19,200 bases of DNA from Oscillospiraceae bacterium (GCA_017549325.1 JAFYVA010000098.1:1-19200), one strand, 5' to 3'; counted from the stretch's first letter, positions 1 through 7,892 are shown. Made by a program: numbers and translations. Notes: generated by a model from the letters alone, not told the origin.

Positions 1-18
1 GATCAAACTCTCTATAAA
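1..18 (-). rRNA. 16S ribosomal RNA, first bases only (partial)
   Basis: Read on the minus strand, bases 12 to 1 give GAGAGTTTGATC. This is the near-universal start of bacterial 16S rRNA (the 27F primer region), so the gene runs leftward out of the window. The mature 5' end is placed near base 18 by analogy with E. coli and Bacillus, where 17-19 nt precede and include the GATC; the exact end is not visible. A rRNA-style promoter and a structured leader lie upstream, which supports the call. Confidence 0.85.
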
Positions 19-226
19 TCGTATTAACACAGCCTAAGCTGTCCTAATCATTCACAGAGCTATTTGTCATAGCTTAAAACTTTTTATCCTTACGCTTGTG
101 GGTAATTGACTTAACCCCACTTGCGCAAGCATTTCTCGTCGCGCATTTCTGCGCTCCGTCTGGTGCTTTTCGTTTCGTTCATTGTTTAATTTACAAGGTA
201 CACGCCGCAATCGCGGAACAGTCGAT
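19..226 (-). other. 16S rRNA leader (pre-16S spacer) with two small hairpins
   Basis: This is the untranslated stretch between the inferred rRNA transcription start (about 220) and the mature 16S end. It contains two perfect small hairpins: ACAGC/GCTGT at 29-42 (loop of 4) and AGCTAT/ATAGCT at 58-74 (loop of 5). Such structures are usual in pre-16S leaders, where they help RNA processing and antitermination. I could not recognise a convincing boxA. Short open frames here look spurious and have no ribosome binding site. Confidence 0.6.
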
Positions 227-290
227 ATATTATCATACGATCTCACCTTTGTCAACACCCTTTTTCAAAATTTTTCAAAAAATTTTTGCA
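227..290 (-). promoter_or_regulatory. rRNA operon promoter with UP element
   Basis: On the minus strand a perfect -35 box TTGACA (255-250) is followed after 17 nt by TAATAT (232-227), with a TG in the extended -10 position. Immediately upstream, 261-288 is almost pure A/T and contains the direct repeat TTTTTCAAAA twice (261-270 and 271-280, plus-strand reading). That composition and place are what the RNA polymerase alpha C-terminal domain binds as an UP element at strong rRNA promoters. It points to the 16S gene at the left edge. Confidence 0.75.
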
Positions 291-311
291 GTGCGGAAAT
301 CCTCATCTTAG

Positions 312-340
312 GTGACAATTTTGGCGGATTATGCTATACT
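312..340 (+). promoter_or_regulatory. Promoter of the YhaN-like ATPase gene
   Basis: GTGACA (312-317) and TATACT (335-340) are separated by exactly 17 nt, with TGC directly before the -10 box (extended -10). Each hexamer matches the sigma-A consensus at 5 of 6 positions. The inferred start near 347 lies upstream of the ATG at 382 but downstream of the alternative ATG at 331, so it also decides the start codon. This promoter is back to back with the rRNA promoter, with 56 bp between the two -35 boxes. Confidence 0.7.
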
Positions 341-381
341 ACATATCATTAATATATGTATTGATAAGGGGGTGCGGCGTA

Positions 382-2577
382 ATGCAAATCAAGAAAATGA
401 ACGCCACCTTCGGAAAACTGAAAAACGACACACTGACGCTGCAGCCGGGTTTAAACTGCATTTATGCGCCCAACGAGTCGGGCAAGTCTACATGGAGCCA
501 CTTTCTCCGCGTGATGCTCTACGGAATCAATACCCGCGACCGCGGTACCCTGGCGGATAAGAACCGCTTTGCGCCGTGGGCCGGATGGGCCATGGGCGGC
601 AGCATGGATCTCTCCACCGACGCAGGCGAGGCGATCACATTGCGCCGCGACACGGCGCGGCAGAACGCACCTATGGGTGAATTCTCCTGCACATATACCG
701 ACACGGCCACGCCGGTATCCGGCATCACAAAGGATAATGCCGGTGAAACACTGCTGGGCGTGGGGCAGGAGGTGTTTGTTCGCAGTGCCTTCATCCGCCA
801 CAGCGCCCTTGTGGTGGACAAGGACTCCGAATTGGAGCGGCGTATCGCCGCGCTCATCTCCTCGGGCGAGGAGGAGATCTCCTACTCCGAGGTCAACACG
901 CGATTGAAGAAACAGCTGAACCGCCGCCGCCACAACAAAACGGGCCTTCTCCCTCAGTTGGAGACGGATATTGCCTCTGCGCAAGCGCAGCTGCGGCACA
1001 TGGAAGATCTGAAGCGGCAGTACGGAGAAGCCCAGCGTCTGGCACAGCAGTACGAGAGCGAAGCGCAGGCGCTGGAGCAGCAGCAGGCCCTTTGGCATCT
1101 GCGCACCTTACAGGAGGCGGCAAAAAAGCACGCAGAGGCGGCAGAGGCGGCACAGCAGGCCGCAGCAAGAACCGCACTGCTGCGGGAGGCCTATCCCTCC
1201 CTTCCCGATGAGCAAACCCTCTCGCTTCTGGAGGGCCGCATGGCAGCGCTGAAAATGTCGGCCGCCCGCGGCACAAGCACGCAGGAGGACCTCGCCCGGG
1301 CAAAGCGCGACACTGCCGAGGCACGCCAGCAATGGGAGGCGCATGCGCTTTTCCCCGATGACGACGAGAGCCTGCAGGCGCGGCGCGACGCCATTACCGC
1401 ACCGAAGATGCCCTCGGCCCTCTGGTGGATCGTTCCGTCGCTGCTGGCCGCGGGATGTGGCGTCGCAACCTATTTTTATTTGCAGCGAGCCACCACGCCC
1501 CTCTTTACCGCTGCGGTACTGTGCGGTGTGGCGGCGCTGGGCGGCGTGATCGCCCTGCTGTGGTGCAGCAAGAAGGTGCGGCAGCTTCAGGACGAGGCCG
1601 CCGCCAGACGGACGGCACTGGAGGCACAGATCGCCGAATATCTGCCGCTGTGTCAGCGCTACACCGCCGCACAGCAAGAGGCGGCGCGCTGCGACATGGT
1701 GGCAGAAGGCGTCAAACAACAGCTCCTGAGTGAGCTGACAGCGCTGCTCTCTGCGCTGCAGCCCTTTGCCGTGGCAGAGGATGCAGGCGGTGCGCAGATG
1801 GCGCTGAACACCTTGCGCCAGCAGCTGACGCGGCTGCAAAAGGCCGCAGACGAAGAGGCGCGCGCCGTTATGCAGCGGGACATTCTACTGCAGGCCCTTC
1901 CCGAGGGCGCAAAGGAGTCGCTGGATAAGCCGTTGGCTGCGCCCACACTCGCCCGCGAGGAGGTGGCGCAGCGGGCACCTCAGGTCCAGTCTCTCGCGCA
2001 GAGCGCCCGCTCCCGTTTGGACACGCTGACCGGTCAGCTCCGCTCCATGGGCGAAGAAGACGTCCTGCGGTTCCGTCTGCAGGAGCTGGAGGAGCAGCGG
2101 GCACGTTTGCAGGAGGAATATGACGCCGTTGCATTGGCAATGGAGGTGCTGGACGAGGCCAACACCACATTGCAGAACCGCTTCTCTCCCGCGTTGGGTT
2201 CCCGTGCTGCGGAGATTTTTCGCCAGCTGACAGCGGGACGGTATGAGAAAGTCCTCCTCTCCCGCGATTTTTCTCTGGAGACGGAAGAGGGCACAGACAG
2301 TGCCGCCCGCAGCGTGCATCTGTTGAGTCAGGGCGCTGCCGACCAGTTGTACCTGGCGGTGCGTCTGGCCATCTGCGACATGGTCCTGCCCGAGGACAAG
2401 ATGGTTCCCCTTGTTCTCGATGATGCGCTGCTGTCCTTTGATGACGACCGTCTCCACGCGGCATTGGACTATCTCCTGGAAATCAGCAAGGAGCGCCAGA
2501 TCCTGCTCTTCAGCTGCCAGAAGCGCGAGCAGGAATATCTGCAAGGCCGCGCAAACGCGACGCTGTTGACCCTGTAA
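382..2577 (+). CDS. YhaN/SbcC-like ATPase with coiled coil and central membrane segment
   Basis: About 731 residues. The N-terminus carries a Walker A of the YhaN/SbcC/Rad50 type, APNESGKST at residues 29-37. Long Gln/Ala/Glu/Arg-rich coiled-coil stretches follow. Two hydrophobic segments at about residues 346-394 should form a membrane hairpin. Another coiled coil leads to the C-terminal half-site: signature LLSQGAADQLYLAVRL, then Walker B VLDDALLSFDDDR. This order (P-loop half, coil, membrane hairpin, coil, ABC half) matches Bacillus YhaN rather than canonical SbcC, which lacks the membrane part. Family members usually work with a metallophosphoesterase nuclease (YhaO/SbcD) in DNA end processing; none is encoded next to it here. 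The start at 382 is preferred because AAGGGGGTG lies 7 nt upstream and the in-frame ATG at 331 lies within the promoter. The ATPase class is certain; the DNA repair role is inferred. Confidence 0.85.
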   Translation: MQIKKMNATFGKLKNDTLTLQPGLNCIYAPNESGKSTWSHFLRVMLYGINTRDRGTLADKNRFAPWAGWAMGGSMDLSTDAGEAITLRRDTARQNAPMGEFSCTYTDTATPVSGITKDNAGETLLGVGQEVFVRSAFIRHSALVVDKDSELERRIAALISSGEEEISYSEVNTRLKKQLNRRRHNKTGLLPQLETDIASAQAQLRHMEDLKRQYGEAQRLAQQYESEAQALEQQQALWHLRTLQEAAKKHAEAAEAAQQAAARTALLREAYPSLPDEQTLSLLEGRMAALKMSAARGTSTQEDLARAKRDTAEARQQWEAHALFPDDDESLQARRDAITAPKMPSALWWIVPSLLAAGCGVATYFYLQRATTPLFTAAVLCGVAALGGVIALLWCSKKVRQLQDEAAARRTALEAQIAEYLPLCQRYTAAQQEAARCDMVAEGVKQQLLSELTALLSALQPFAVAEDAGGAQMALNTLRQQLTRLQKAADEEARAVMQRDILLQALPEGAKESLDKPLAAPTLAREEVAQRAPQVQSLAQSARSRLDTLTGQLRSMGEEDVLRFRLQELEEQRARLQEEYDAVALAMEVLDEANTTLQNRFSPALGSRAAEIFRQLTAGRYEKVLLSRDFSLETEEGTDSAARSVHLLSQGAADQLYLAVRLAICDMVLPEDKMVPLVLDDALLSFDDDRLHAALDYLLEISKERQILLFSCQKREQEYLQGRANATLLTL

Positions 2578-2581
2578 GGGG

Positions 2582-2610
2582 TTGCAAATCGTCATGACGA
2601 GGTATATTAT
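2582..2610 (+). promoter_or_regulatory. Probable promoter of mrp with palindromic spacer
   Basis: TTGCAA (2582-2587) and TATTAT (2605-2610) are separated by 17 nt. The -10 is a 5 of 6 match and the -35 a 4 of 6 match. The spacer holds the perfect 12-bp palindrome TCGTCATGACGA (2589-2600), a possible operator. The inferred start near 2617 leaves a short leader with AAGGAG at 2629-2634, 9 nt before the ATG at 2644. Confidence 0.5.
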
Positions 2611-2643
2611 TGTATTACTATCACTTCTAAGGAGAGCGCAACT

Positions 2644-3468
2644 ATGAGCGAGTGCAATCACGATTGCAGCAGCTGCAGCGAGAACTGCGGCGAGCGCAAG
2701 AATGTATTTGAGAAAAAGCCCCTCCATGAGGGCTGCCGCGTAGGCAAGGTATACGGCGTTGTCTCCGGCAAGGGCGGCGTGGGCAAATCCATGGTCACCA
2801 GCCAGCTGGCCGTGGCCATGCGCCGCGAGGGCTACAACGTGGCCATCCTCGACGCCGACATCACCGGCCCCTCTATCCCCAAGGCCTTCGGCGTCCATGA
2901 CCGCGCCGGCTCCACAGGCGATGCCATCCTGCCCTGCTACAGCGGTGGCGGCATCCAGATGATGAGCGTAAACCTGCTGCTGGAGGATGAGACCGATCCC
3001 GTCATCTGGCGTGGTCCCGTCATCGGCGGCGTGGTGCAGCAGTTCTGGTCCGACGTGCTGTGGGAGGATGTGGACTATATGTTCGTGGATATGCCTCCCG
3101 GAACCGGCGACGTGGCACTGAACGTGTTCCAGTCTCTGCCCGTGGACGGCGTCATCATCGTGGCCTCCCCTCAGGAGCTGGTGGCCATGGTGGTGGAGAA
3201 GGCCGTGAAGATGGCTCAGATGATGGATATCCCCATCGTGGGTCTGGTGGAGAACATGAGCTACTTCAACTGCCCCGACTGCGGCAAGAAGCTCTATCCC
3301 TTCGGCGAGGGCCGCACCGACGAGGCCGCTGCCAAGTACGGTGTGCCCGTGCTGGCCAAGATGCCCATCGAGCCCAAGCTGGCCAAGCTGGTGGATGCCG
3401 GTGCCATCGAAACCTTCGAGGGCGACTGGCTGGACGGTGCCATCGAGGCCATTCTGAAGAACGCCTGA
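2644..3468 (+). CDS. mrp: Mrp/NBP35-type iron-sulfur cluster carrier ATPase
   Basis: A 274-residue cytosolic P-loop protein of the Mrp/NBP35/ApbC family, which bind and hand over Fe-S clusters to target enzymes. It shows the deviant Walker A SGKGGVGKS (residues 41-49) with the MinD/ParA-type signature lysine, the DADITGPSIPK switch segment, the family motif MPPGTGDV and the C-terminal CPDC (Cys210, Cys213) that binds the bridging cluster in the dimer. The N-terminus has a four-cysteine cluster (Cys4, Cys8, Cys11, Cys15) resembling NBP35. The DUF59 domain of proteobacterial Mrp is absent, which is common in anaerobic Firmicutes. It has its own predicted promoter and a strong terminator directly after the stop, so it is probably monocistronic. 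Confidence 0.93.
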   Translation: MSECNHDCSSCSENCGERKNVFEKKPLHEGCRVGKVYGVVSGKGGVGKSMVTSQLAVAMRREGYNVAILDADITGPSIPKAFGVHDRAGSTGDAILPCYSGGGIQMMSVNLLLEDETDPVIWRGPVIGGVVQQFWSDVLWEDVDYMFVDMPPGTGDVALNVFQSLPVDGVIIVASPQELVAMVVEKAVKMAQMMDIPIVGLVENMSYFNCPDCGKKLYPFGEGRTDEAAAKYGVPVLAKMPIEPKLAKLVDAGAIETFEGDWLDGAIEAILKNA

Positions 3469-3472
3469 TCGT

Positions 3473-3507
3473 AAAAAAGAACCTCCCGGGCGGGAGGTTC
3501 TTTTTTT
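3473..3507. terminator. Bidirectional terminator between mrp and the TauE/SafE gene
   Basis: The perfect stem GAACCTCCC/GGGAGGTTC (3479-3487 with 3492-3500) has a GGGC loop, with six A's before it and seven T's after it. It can end transcription of mrp on the plus strand and of the converging membrane protein gene, whose stop codon is at 3510-3512. Confidence 0.92.
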
Positions 3508-3509
3508 AT

Positions 3510-4232
3510 CTATAGTTGCTGCAGCAGCAGGATCAGGCCCGATACGCCCACAAAGACATAGACGGCAAGGCGGAAGGCCTCAGCATTAAGCCGCTTGACG
3601 ATGCGGTTGCCCACTACGGCGCCCAACAGAATACACACCGTGCCCACAGCGGCATAGGGAAGAATGGACGCGTGGAGCACGCCTCCAAAATAGCGACCCA
3701 GGAGATTACCGATGCCGGTGATCGTAAAGAGGAACTGCATACAGCCCTGATAGCTCTTGTAATCGTCAGTGGCTGCCACCATATAAAGGGCAACCGGCGG
3801 GCCGCCGATGGCAAAAAGGCCGCCGGTCACACCGGAGAGGGCTCCGACCGCCACGCCGACCGCCGGATGGGGCTTTACCCTGATGCGGCGGGCCACCGCG
3901 AGAAAATACACCGACAGCGCCAGCAAAAACAGCGCAAAGGCGATGGTCAGACCCCGCAGGTTAACGCCGCCCACAAACTGCGCCACCACAAAGTTTCCCA
4001 CTGTATAGAGGATGGCGGGCACCAGAACCACACGCCACTGCACATGATGGCGGTACTGCCATAGAAGCGCCATGCAATAGAGCTGATTGACCACCAGTGC
4101 CAGCGCAGGGGCATCCAGCATATCGAAGAAGAAGGGGAAGAACATCATCATAAAGACCACCGAGCCAAAGCCCGTTACAGCCTGTACAATACCGGCCACT
4201 ACGCAGCCCAGCGCGACCGCAACCCAAACCAT
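3510..4232 (-). CDS. TauE/SafE (TSUP) family membrane transporter
   Basis: 240 residues, very hydrophobic, with about eight predicted membrane segments. Both family half-repeat motifs are visible: TGFGSVVF near the N-terminus and GGLFAIGGPPVALYM in the second half. Members export or import small sulfur-containing or organic anions such as sulfite, sulfoacetate or taurine-derived compounds; the substrate cannot be read from sequence. The ATG at 4232 has an AAAGGGGAG ribosome binding site just upstream. It lies between two terminators with its own promoter (4265-4293), so it is probably a single-gene unit and not part of the liv operon it follows. Confidence 0.85.
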   Translation of the reverse strand: MVWVAVALGCVVAGIVQAVTGFGSVVFMMMFFPFFFDMLDAPALALVVNQLYCMALLWQYRHHVQWRVVLVPAILYTVGNFVVAQFVGGVNLRGLTIAFALFLLALSVYFLAVARRIRVKPHPAVGVAVGALSGVTGGLFAIGGPPVALYMVAATDDYKSYQGCMQFLFTITGIGNLLGRYFGGVLHASILPYAAVGTVCILLGAVVGNRIVKRLNAEAFRLAVYVFVGVSGLILLLQQL

Positions 4233-4264
4233 ATGTCTCTCCCCTTTCTGAACATTCTGCTCTC

Positions 4265-4293
4265 ATTCTAGCATGGCAACCCTTTTGATGCAA
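4265..4293 (-). promoter_or_regulatory. Probable promoter of the TauE/SafE gene
   Basis: On the minus strand, TTGCAT (4293-4288) and TAGAAT (4270-4265) are separated by 17 nt, with TGC before the -10 box (extended -10). The -10 is a 5 of 6 match; the -35 is weak, as often tolerated with an extended -10. It starts right after the liv operon terminator and ends about 30 nt before the start codon. Confidence 0.5.
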
Positions 4294-4294
4294 T

Positions 4295-4325
4295 AAAAAA
4301 GAGACACCCGCGGGTGTCTCTTTTT
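4295..4325. terminator. Terminator of the liv operon
   Basis: The perfect 20-bp palindrome at 4301-4320 (arms GAGACACC and GGTGTCTC around CGCG) has six A's on its left and five T's on its right. On the minus strand the T-tract follows the hairpin directly after the livF stop codon (4330-4332), so it ends the liv transcript. It would also work on the plus strand, where no gene reads into it. Confidence 0.9.
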
Positions 4326-4329
4326 ACTG

Positions 4330-5046
4330 TTACTCAGCGCGCTTCTTGCCGAGGTAGGCTTCCTTGATGCTGTCATCAGCCAGAAGCTCTGCTCCGGTGC
4401 CAAAACGGGTGATCTTGCCGGTTTCCAGAACATAGGCAAGGTCAGCCACCTTCAGGGCCATGTTGGCGTTCTGCTCAATAAGCAGCACCGTCACGCCCTG
4501 CTGGTTGATCTCGCGGATGATGTCAAAGATACCCTGCACCACCAGAGGGGCGAGGCCCAGAGAGGGCTCGTCCATCATCAGCACCTTGGGGCGGCTCATA
4601 AGGGCGCGGCCCACGGCCAACATCTGCTGCTCGCCGCCGGAGAGTGTACCGGCCAGCTGCCAGTGGCGCTCCTCGAGGCGAGGGAACAGCTCGTAGACCC
4701 ATTTCAGGTCAGCCTCAATGCCGTCCTTATCCTTACGCAGGTAGGCGCCGGCCTTCAGGTTCTCCAGCACCGTCAGGTTGGCAAACACGCGGCGTCCTTC
4801 GGGCACCTGTGCGATACCGGCCTCGAGGATCTTGTTGATGGGCTTGCCCAGCAGTTCCTTATCGTCATAAGTAATGGAGCCGCTGTCGGCCTTGACAAGG
4901 CCGGAGATGGTACGCAGCATGGTGGACTTACCGGCGCCGTTGGCACCGATGAGGGTCACGATCTTACCGTCGGGCACTTCCACATCGATGCCGCGCAGGG
5001 CGCGGATGCCGCCGTAGGACACATGTAAGTTCTCAATTTTCAGCAT
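4330..5046 (-). CDS. livF: Branched-chain amino acid ABC transporter, ATPase LivF
   Basis: 238-residue cytoplasmic ABC ATPase, the shorter of the two nucleotide-binding subunits of the leucine/isoleucine/valine (HAAT family) importer. Visible motifs: Walker A GANGAGKST (residues 34-42), the LivF-typical QVPEGRRVFANLTVLENL segment after the Q-loop, signature LSGGEQQ (135-141) and Walker B VLMMDEP (155-161), followed by SLGLAP and IEQN. The start at 5046 (MLKIENLHV) is where family homology begins; a longer in-frame extension upstream is only antisense-like sequence within livG. It overlaps the end of livG by 14 nt, which indicates coupled translation, and is last in the operon. Confidence 0.95.
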   Translation of the reverse strand: MLKIENLHVSYGGIRALRGIDVEVPDGKIVTLIGANGAGKSTMLRTISGLVKADSGSITYDDKELLGKPINKILEAGIAQVPEGRRVFANLTVLENLKAGAYLRKDKDGIEADLKWVYELFPRLEERHWQLAGTLSGGEQQMLAVGRALMSRPKVLMMDEPSLGLAPLVVQGIFDIIREINQQGVTVLLIEQNANMALKVADLAYVLETGKITRFGTGAELLADDSIKEAYLGKKRAE

Positions 5047-5887
5047 CGTCAGCCACCCCCAAGTATGCGTCGATGACGCGCTGGTTGCTCTGGATCTCCG
5101 CGGGTGTACCGTGGGCGATGAGCGTACCGAAGTCCAGCACGTAAATGCGGTCAGAAATATCCATGACCAGATCCATGTGGTGCTCAATGAGCAGGATGGT
5201 CATATTGAATTTGTCGCGGATCTCGCCGATGAAGGCCGTGAGCTCCAGCGTCTCCTGCGGGTTCATACCGGCAGCAGGCTCGTCAAGGAGCAGCATGGTA
5301 GGCTCGGTGGCCAGTGCACGGGCGATCTCCAGGCGGCGCTGCTTACCGTAGGGCAGGCTGGTGGCCAGCTCGTCCTTCACATCCTCCAGACCCACGATCT
5401 TGAGGAGCTCCAGCACCTCTTCACGCTGCTTTTTCTCCTCCTTCTTGTTCAGACGGAAGGTAGCGGAGAAGAAGTTGCTGCTGCGGCGCATATGCTTGGC
5501 GATCAGCACGTTGTCAAACACCGTCTGGCTCTTCCACAGACGGATGTTCTGGAAAGTACGGGCCATGCCGCGGGCCGTGATCTTGTCAGGGGTGGGCTCC
5601 AGCACTTCCTTGTAGTAGCCGGCGCACTCGCCCTTGTACATTTTCTTCATCTTGCCGCGGGGGTGGTTCTCCACGATCTTCTCGCCGTTGAACCACACGC
5701 GGCCATTGGTGGGTGCGTACACGCCGGTGATGACGTTAAAAGCAGTGGTCTTACCGGCGCCGTTGGGACCGATGAGGGCCACGATCTCACCCTCGTTGAT
5801 CTCCATGGTGAGGTTGTTGACGGCCACGACGCCGCCGAACTGCATGGTGGCATTTTCCACGCTCAGGACATTCTTGCGATCACTCAT
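5033..5887 (-). CDS. livG: Branched-chain amino acid ABC transporter, ATPase LivG
   Basis: 284-residue ABC ATPase pairing with LivF to power the importer. Walker A is GPNGAGKTT (residues 40-48), followed by the LivG hallmark ARTFQNIRLW. The signature is LPYGKQRRLEIARAL (LSGGQ degenerate to LPYGK, usual in LivG) and Walker B is MLLLDEPAAGMNP. An unusually long, charged stretch of about 24 residues (roughly 73-98, rich in Lys, Met and Tyr) separates the first beta-sheet region from ARTFQNIR, where most LivG proteins have a short loop. The ATG at 5887 overlaps the livM stop by 8 nt, and its last codons overlap livF. Confidence 0.95.
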   Translation of the reverse strand: MSDRKNVLSVENATMQFGGVVAVNNLTMEINEGEIVALIGPNGAGKTTAFNVITGVYAPTNGRVWFNGEKIVENHPRGKMKKMYKGECAGYYKEVLEPTPDKITARGMARTFQNIRLWKSQTVFDNVLIAKHMRRSSNFFSATFRLNKKEEKKQREEVLELLKIVGLEDVKDELATSLPYGKQRRLEIARALATEPTMLLLDEPAAGMNPQETLELTAFIGEIRDKFNMTILLIEHHMDLVMDISDRIYVLDFGTLIAHGTPAEIQSNQRVIDAYLGVADDAEN

Positions 5888-7001
5888 GGTCTGCCACCTC
5901 CTCAGCCTTTACTTTCTTGGTCTTTACTTTTTTTCTCCGTCCGATCAAATCGGGCAATTCCTTATCGCCCATGATACCCTTGCGGAAGAACAGCACCACT
6001 ACCATGATGATGACAGAGAACACGGCCATACGGAAACCGTTCTTGAAGATGGCAGGAGCGTTGATGCCGATAAAGGTACCGGAGTCGAGGCCGCGGAGCA
6101 GCCACTCAGAGGAGAAGATGTACAGGAAGCTGGCGACGATGGAACCGGTAACAGAACCGATACCGCCGATAACCACGATCAGCAGGATCTCGTAAGTCAA
6201 AGTGGACTTGAAGGGGGCTGCTGCGATGGCGCCCATGTACATGGCCATCATACCGCCGCCGATACCGGCGAAGAAGGAGCTGGTGATAAAGGCCAGACGC
6301 TTATGCTTGGCAAGGTTAATGCCCATGGCCTCGGCAGCCACCTCATCGTCGCGGATGGCCTTGAAAGCGCGACCATAGGTGGAGTTGATGATCATCAGGA
6401 TGATGGCGATCATCAAACCGCCCAGCACCACATAGGGCGTGGCATGAGAGAAGGCGGGATAGCTCTTGAGCAGGTTGGAGCCGTTGGTGATGGGGCCGAG
6501 GGCATTCCACTGGAAGAAGGCACGCAGGATCTCGGCAAAGCCCAGAGTGGCAATAGCCAGATAGTCGGACTTCAGGCGCAGGACGGGCAGACCGATGAGG
6601 TAGGCCACCACTGCGGCGAGAATACCGCCGATGAGGAGCGCCACCATCATGCCAAGGAATTCGCCGAAGGCACCGCCGCCAAACACCTCGGGCAGGGAGA
6701 AGTTCAGCGCACCGCCATCAAAGTACTGATAGACGATGGGACGCTTGGCCATGGGAATGGTCAGCACAGCAAAGGAATAGGCGCCCAGCAGCATGAAACC
6801 GGCCTGACCCAGAGAGAACAGGCCCGTAAAGCCGTTCAGCAGGTTCATAGACACAGCCACCAATGCGTACACAGAGGCCTTCTTAATAACCGTAATGGCA
6901 ATGTGGTATGTAGGCAGCAGGATATCCAGCACAATGCAGCCGGCCAAGATCACGGCCAGCACCACGATGGTCAGGATCGTCTTTTTGTTCTTCATAGTCA
7001 T
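5880..7001 (-). CDS. livM: Branched-chain amino acid ABC transporter, permease LivM
   Basis: 373-residue integral membrane protein with about nine or ten hydrophobic segments. Family motifs are clear: GFTGLFSLGQAGFMLLGAY near the N-terminus, RLKSDYLAIATLGFAEILR, and the cytoplasmic coupling-helix region GRAFKAIRDDEVAAEAMGIN that contacts the ATPases. The C-terminus is a Lys-rich cytoplasmic tail. AAGGAGG lies about 6 nt before the ATG at 7001; a second ATG two codons later is an alternative. It follows livH by 12 nt. With LivH it forms the membrane channel of the importer. Confidence 0.95.
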   Translation of the reverse strand: MTMKNKKTILTIVVLAVILAGCIVLDILLPTYHIAITVIKKASVYALVAVSMNLLNGFTGLFSLGQAGFMLLGAYSFAVLTIPMAKRPIVYQYFDGGALNFSLPEVFGGGAFGEFLGMMVALLIGGILAAVVAYLIGLPVLRLKSDYLAIATLGFAEILRAFFQWNALGPITNGSNLLKSYPAFSHATPYVVLGGLMIAIILMIINSTYGRAFKAIRDDEVAAEAMGINLAKHKRLAFITSSFFAGIGGGMMAMYMGAIAAAPFKSTLTYEILLIVVIGGIGSVTGSIVASFLYIFSSEWLLRGLDSGTFIGINAPAIFKNGFRMAVFSVIIMVVVLFFRKGIMGDKELPDLIGRRKKVKTKKVKAEEVADHE

Positions 7002-7013
7002 GTCGATCCCTCC

Positions 7014-7892
7014 TTACACCTTGTCGGTGACCTTTTCACCGAACAGGCCCGTGGGCTTGACGCAGAGGATCACGATCAGCAGCGCAAAGGTGAAGGCATC
7101 GGAGAAGGTGGTATAACCCAGACCCTTGATGATCTCTTCGCACAGACCGATAATGAATGCGCCCACCACAGCGCCGGGGATGGAGCCGATACCACCAAAC
7201 ACTGCCGCCACGAAGGCCTTCAGACCGGGCATACCGCCGGAGGTGATGGCCACGGAGGGATAGTTGGTGAAGTACAGCATAGAGCCAACGGCTGCCAGGA
7301 AGGAGCCGATGACGAAGGTCATGGAGATAACGCGGTTGATCTTGATTCCCATCAGCTGCGCCGTTTCAAAGTCCTTGGACACAGCGCGCATGGCCATACC
7401 GATCTTGGTGTGGTTGATGAGGTACACCAGAACGAACACCAGAATAATGGTCAGAATGGGGGTCACGATGGTGACCATCTTGGTGGATGCGCCCCAGATC
7501 TGCACATTGTTGGAGATCCAGGGGATGGGGTTGGTGACGGGCTGGGGCACGCCGCCGGTGAGATAGAACGCCAGGTTCTGAATGAGGTAGCTCACACCGA
7601 TGGCAGAGATCATAACCGACATACGGGGTGCGGTGCGGAGGGGGCGGTACGCGCCCTGCTCGATCAGCACACCCAACACCACGGTAGCAATCAGCACCAG
7701 AGGCAGGGCGATGTAGAAAGGCAATGCGGTGGTGGAGTAGACCATGATAAGGCCGGCCACCATGAACACGTCACCGTGGGCAAAGTTGATCAGACGGAGA
7801 ATGCCGTAGACCATAGTATAGCCGATGGCGATCAGCGCATACTGACCACCCACGGAGATACCGTTTAGAAAATAAGGAAATAATTCTTGCAT
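7014..7892 (-). CDS. livH: Branched-chain amino acid ABC transporter, permease LivH
   Basis: 292-residue polytopic membrane protein. The motif YGILRLINFAHGDVFMV near residue 30 is diagnostic of LivH, and the coupling region GMAMRAVSKDFETAQLMGI is present. The start at 7892 (MQELFPYFLNG) is chosen because AGGAGG (7905-7900) sits 7 nt upstream. The frame stays open further upstream to 7982, but that part runs through the hairpin-rich spacer and has no homology-like sequence. It follows livK after a 235-nt spacer containing a strong hairpin and terminator. Confidence 0.95.
   Translation of the reverse strand: MQELFPYFLNGISVGGQYALIAIGYTMVYGILRLINFAHGDVFMVAGLIMVYSTTALPFYIALPLVLIATVVLGVLIEQGAYRPLRTAPRMSVMISAIGVSYLIQNLAFYLTGGVPQPVTNPIPWISNNVQIWGASTKMVTIVTPILTIILVFVLVYLINHTKIGMAMRAVSKDFETAQLMGIKINRVISMTFVIGSFLAAVGSMLYFTNYPSVAITSGGMPGLKAFVAAVFGGIGSIPGAVVGAFIIGLCEEIIKGLGYTTFSDAFTFALLIVILCVKPTGLFGEKVTDKV

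Noticed and set aside
5634..7868. A 744-codon plus-strand open frame opposite livG, livM and livH
   Set aside because: It is a shadow of the permease genes, with the same His/Gly/Asp-rich composition and no start signal.
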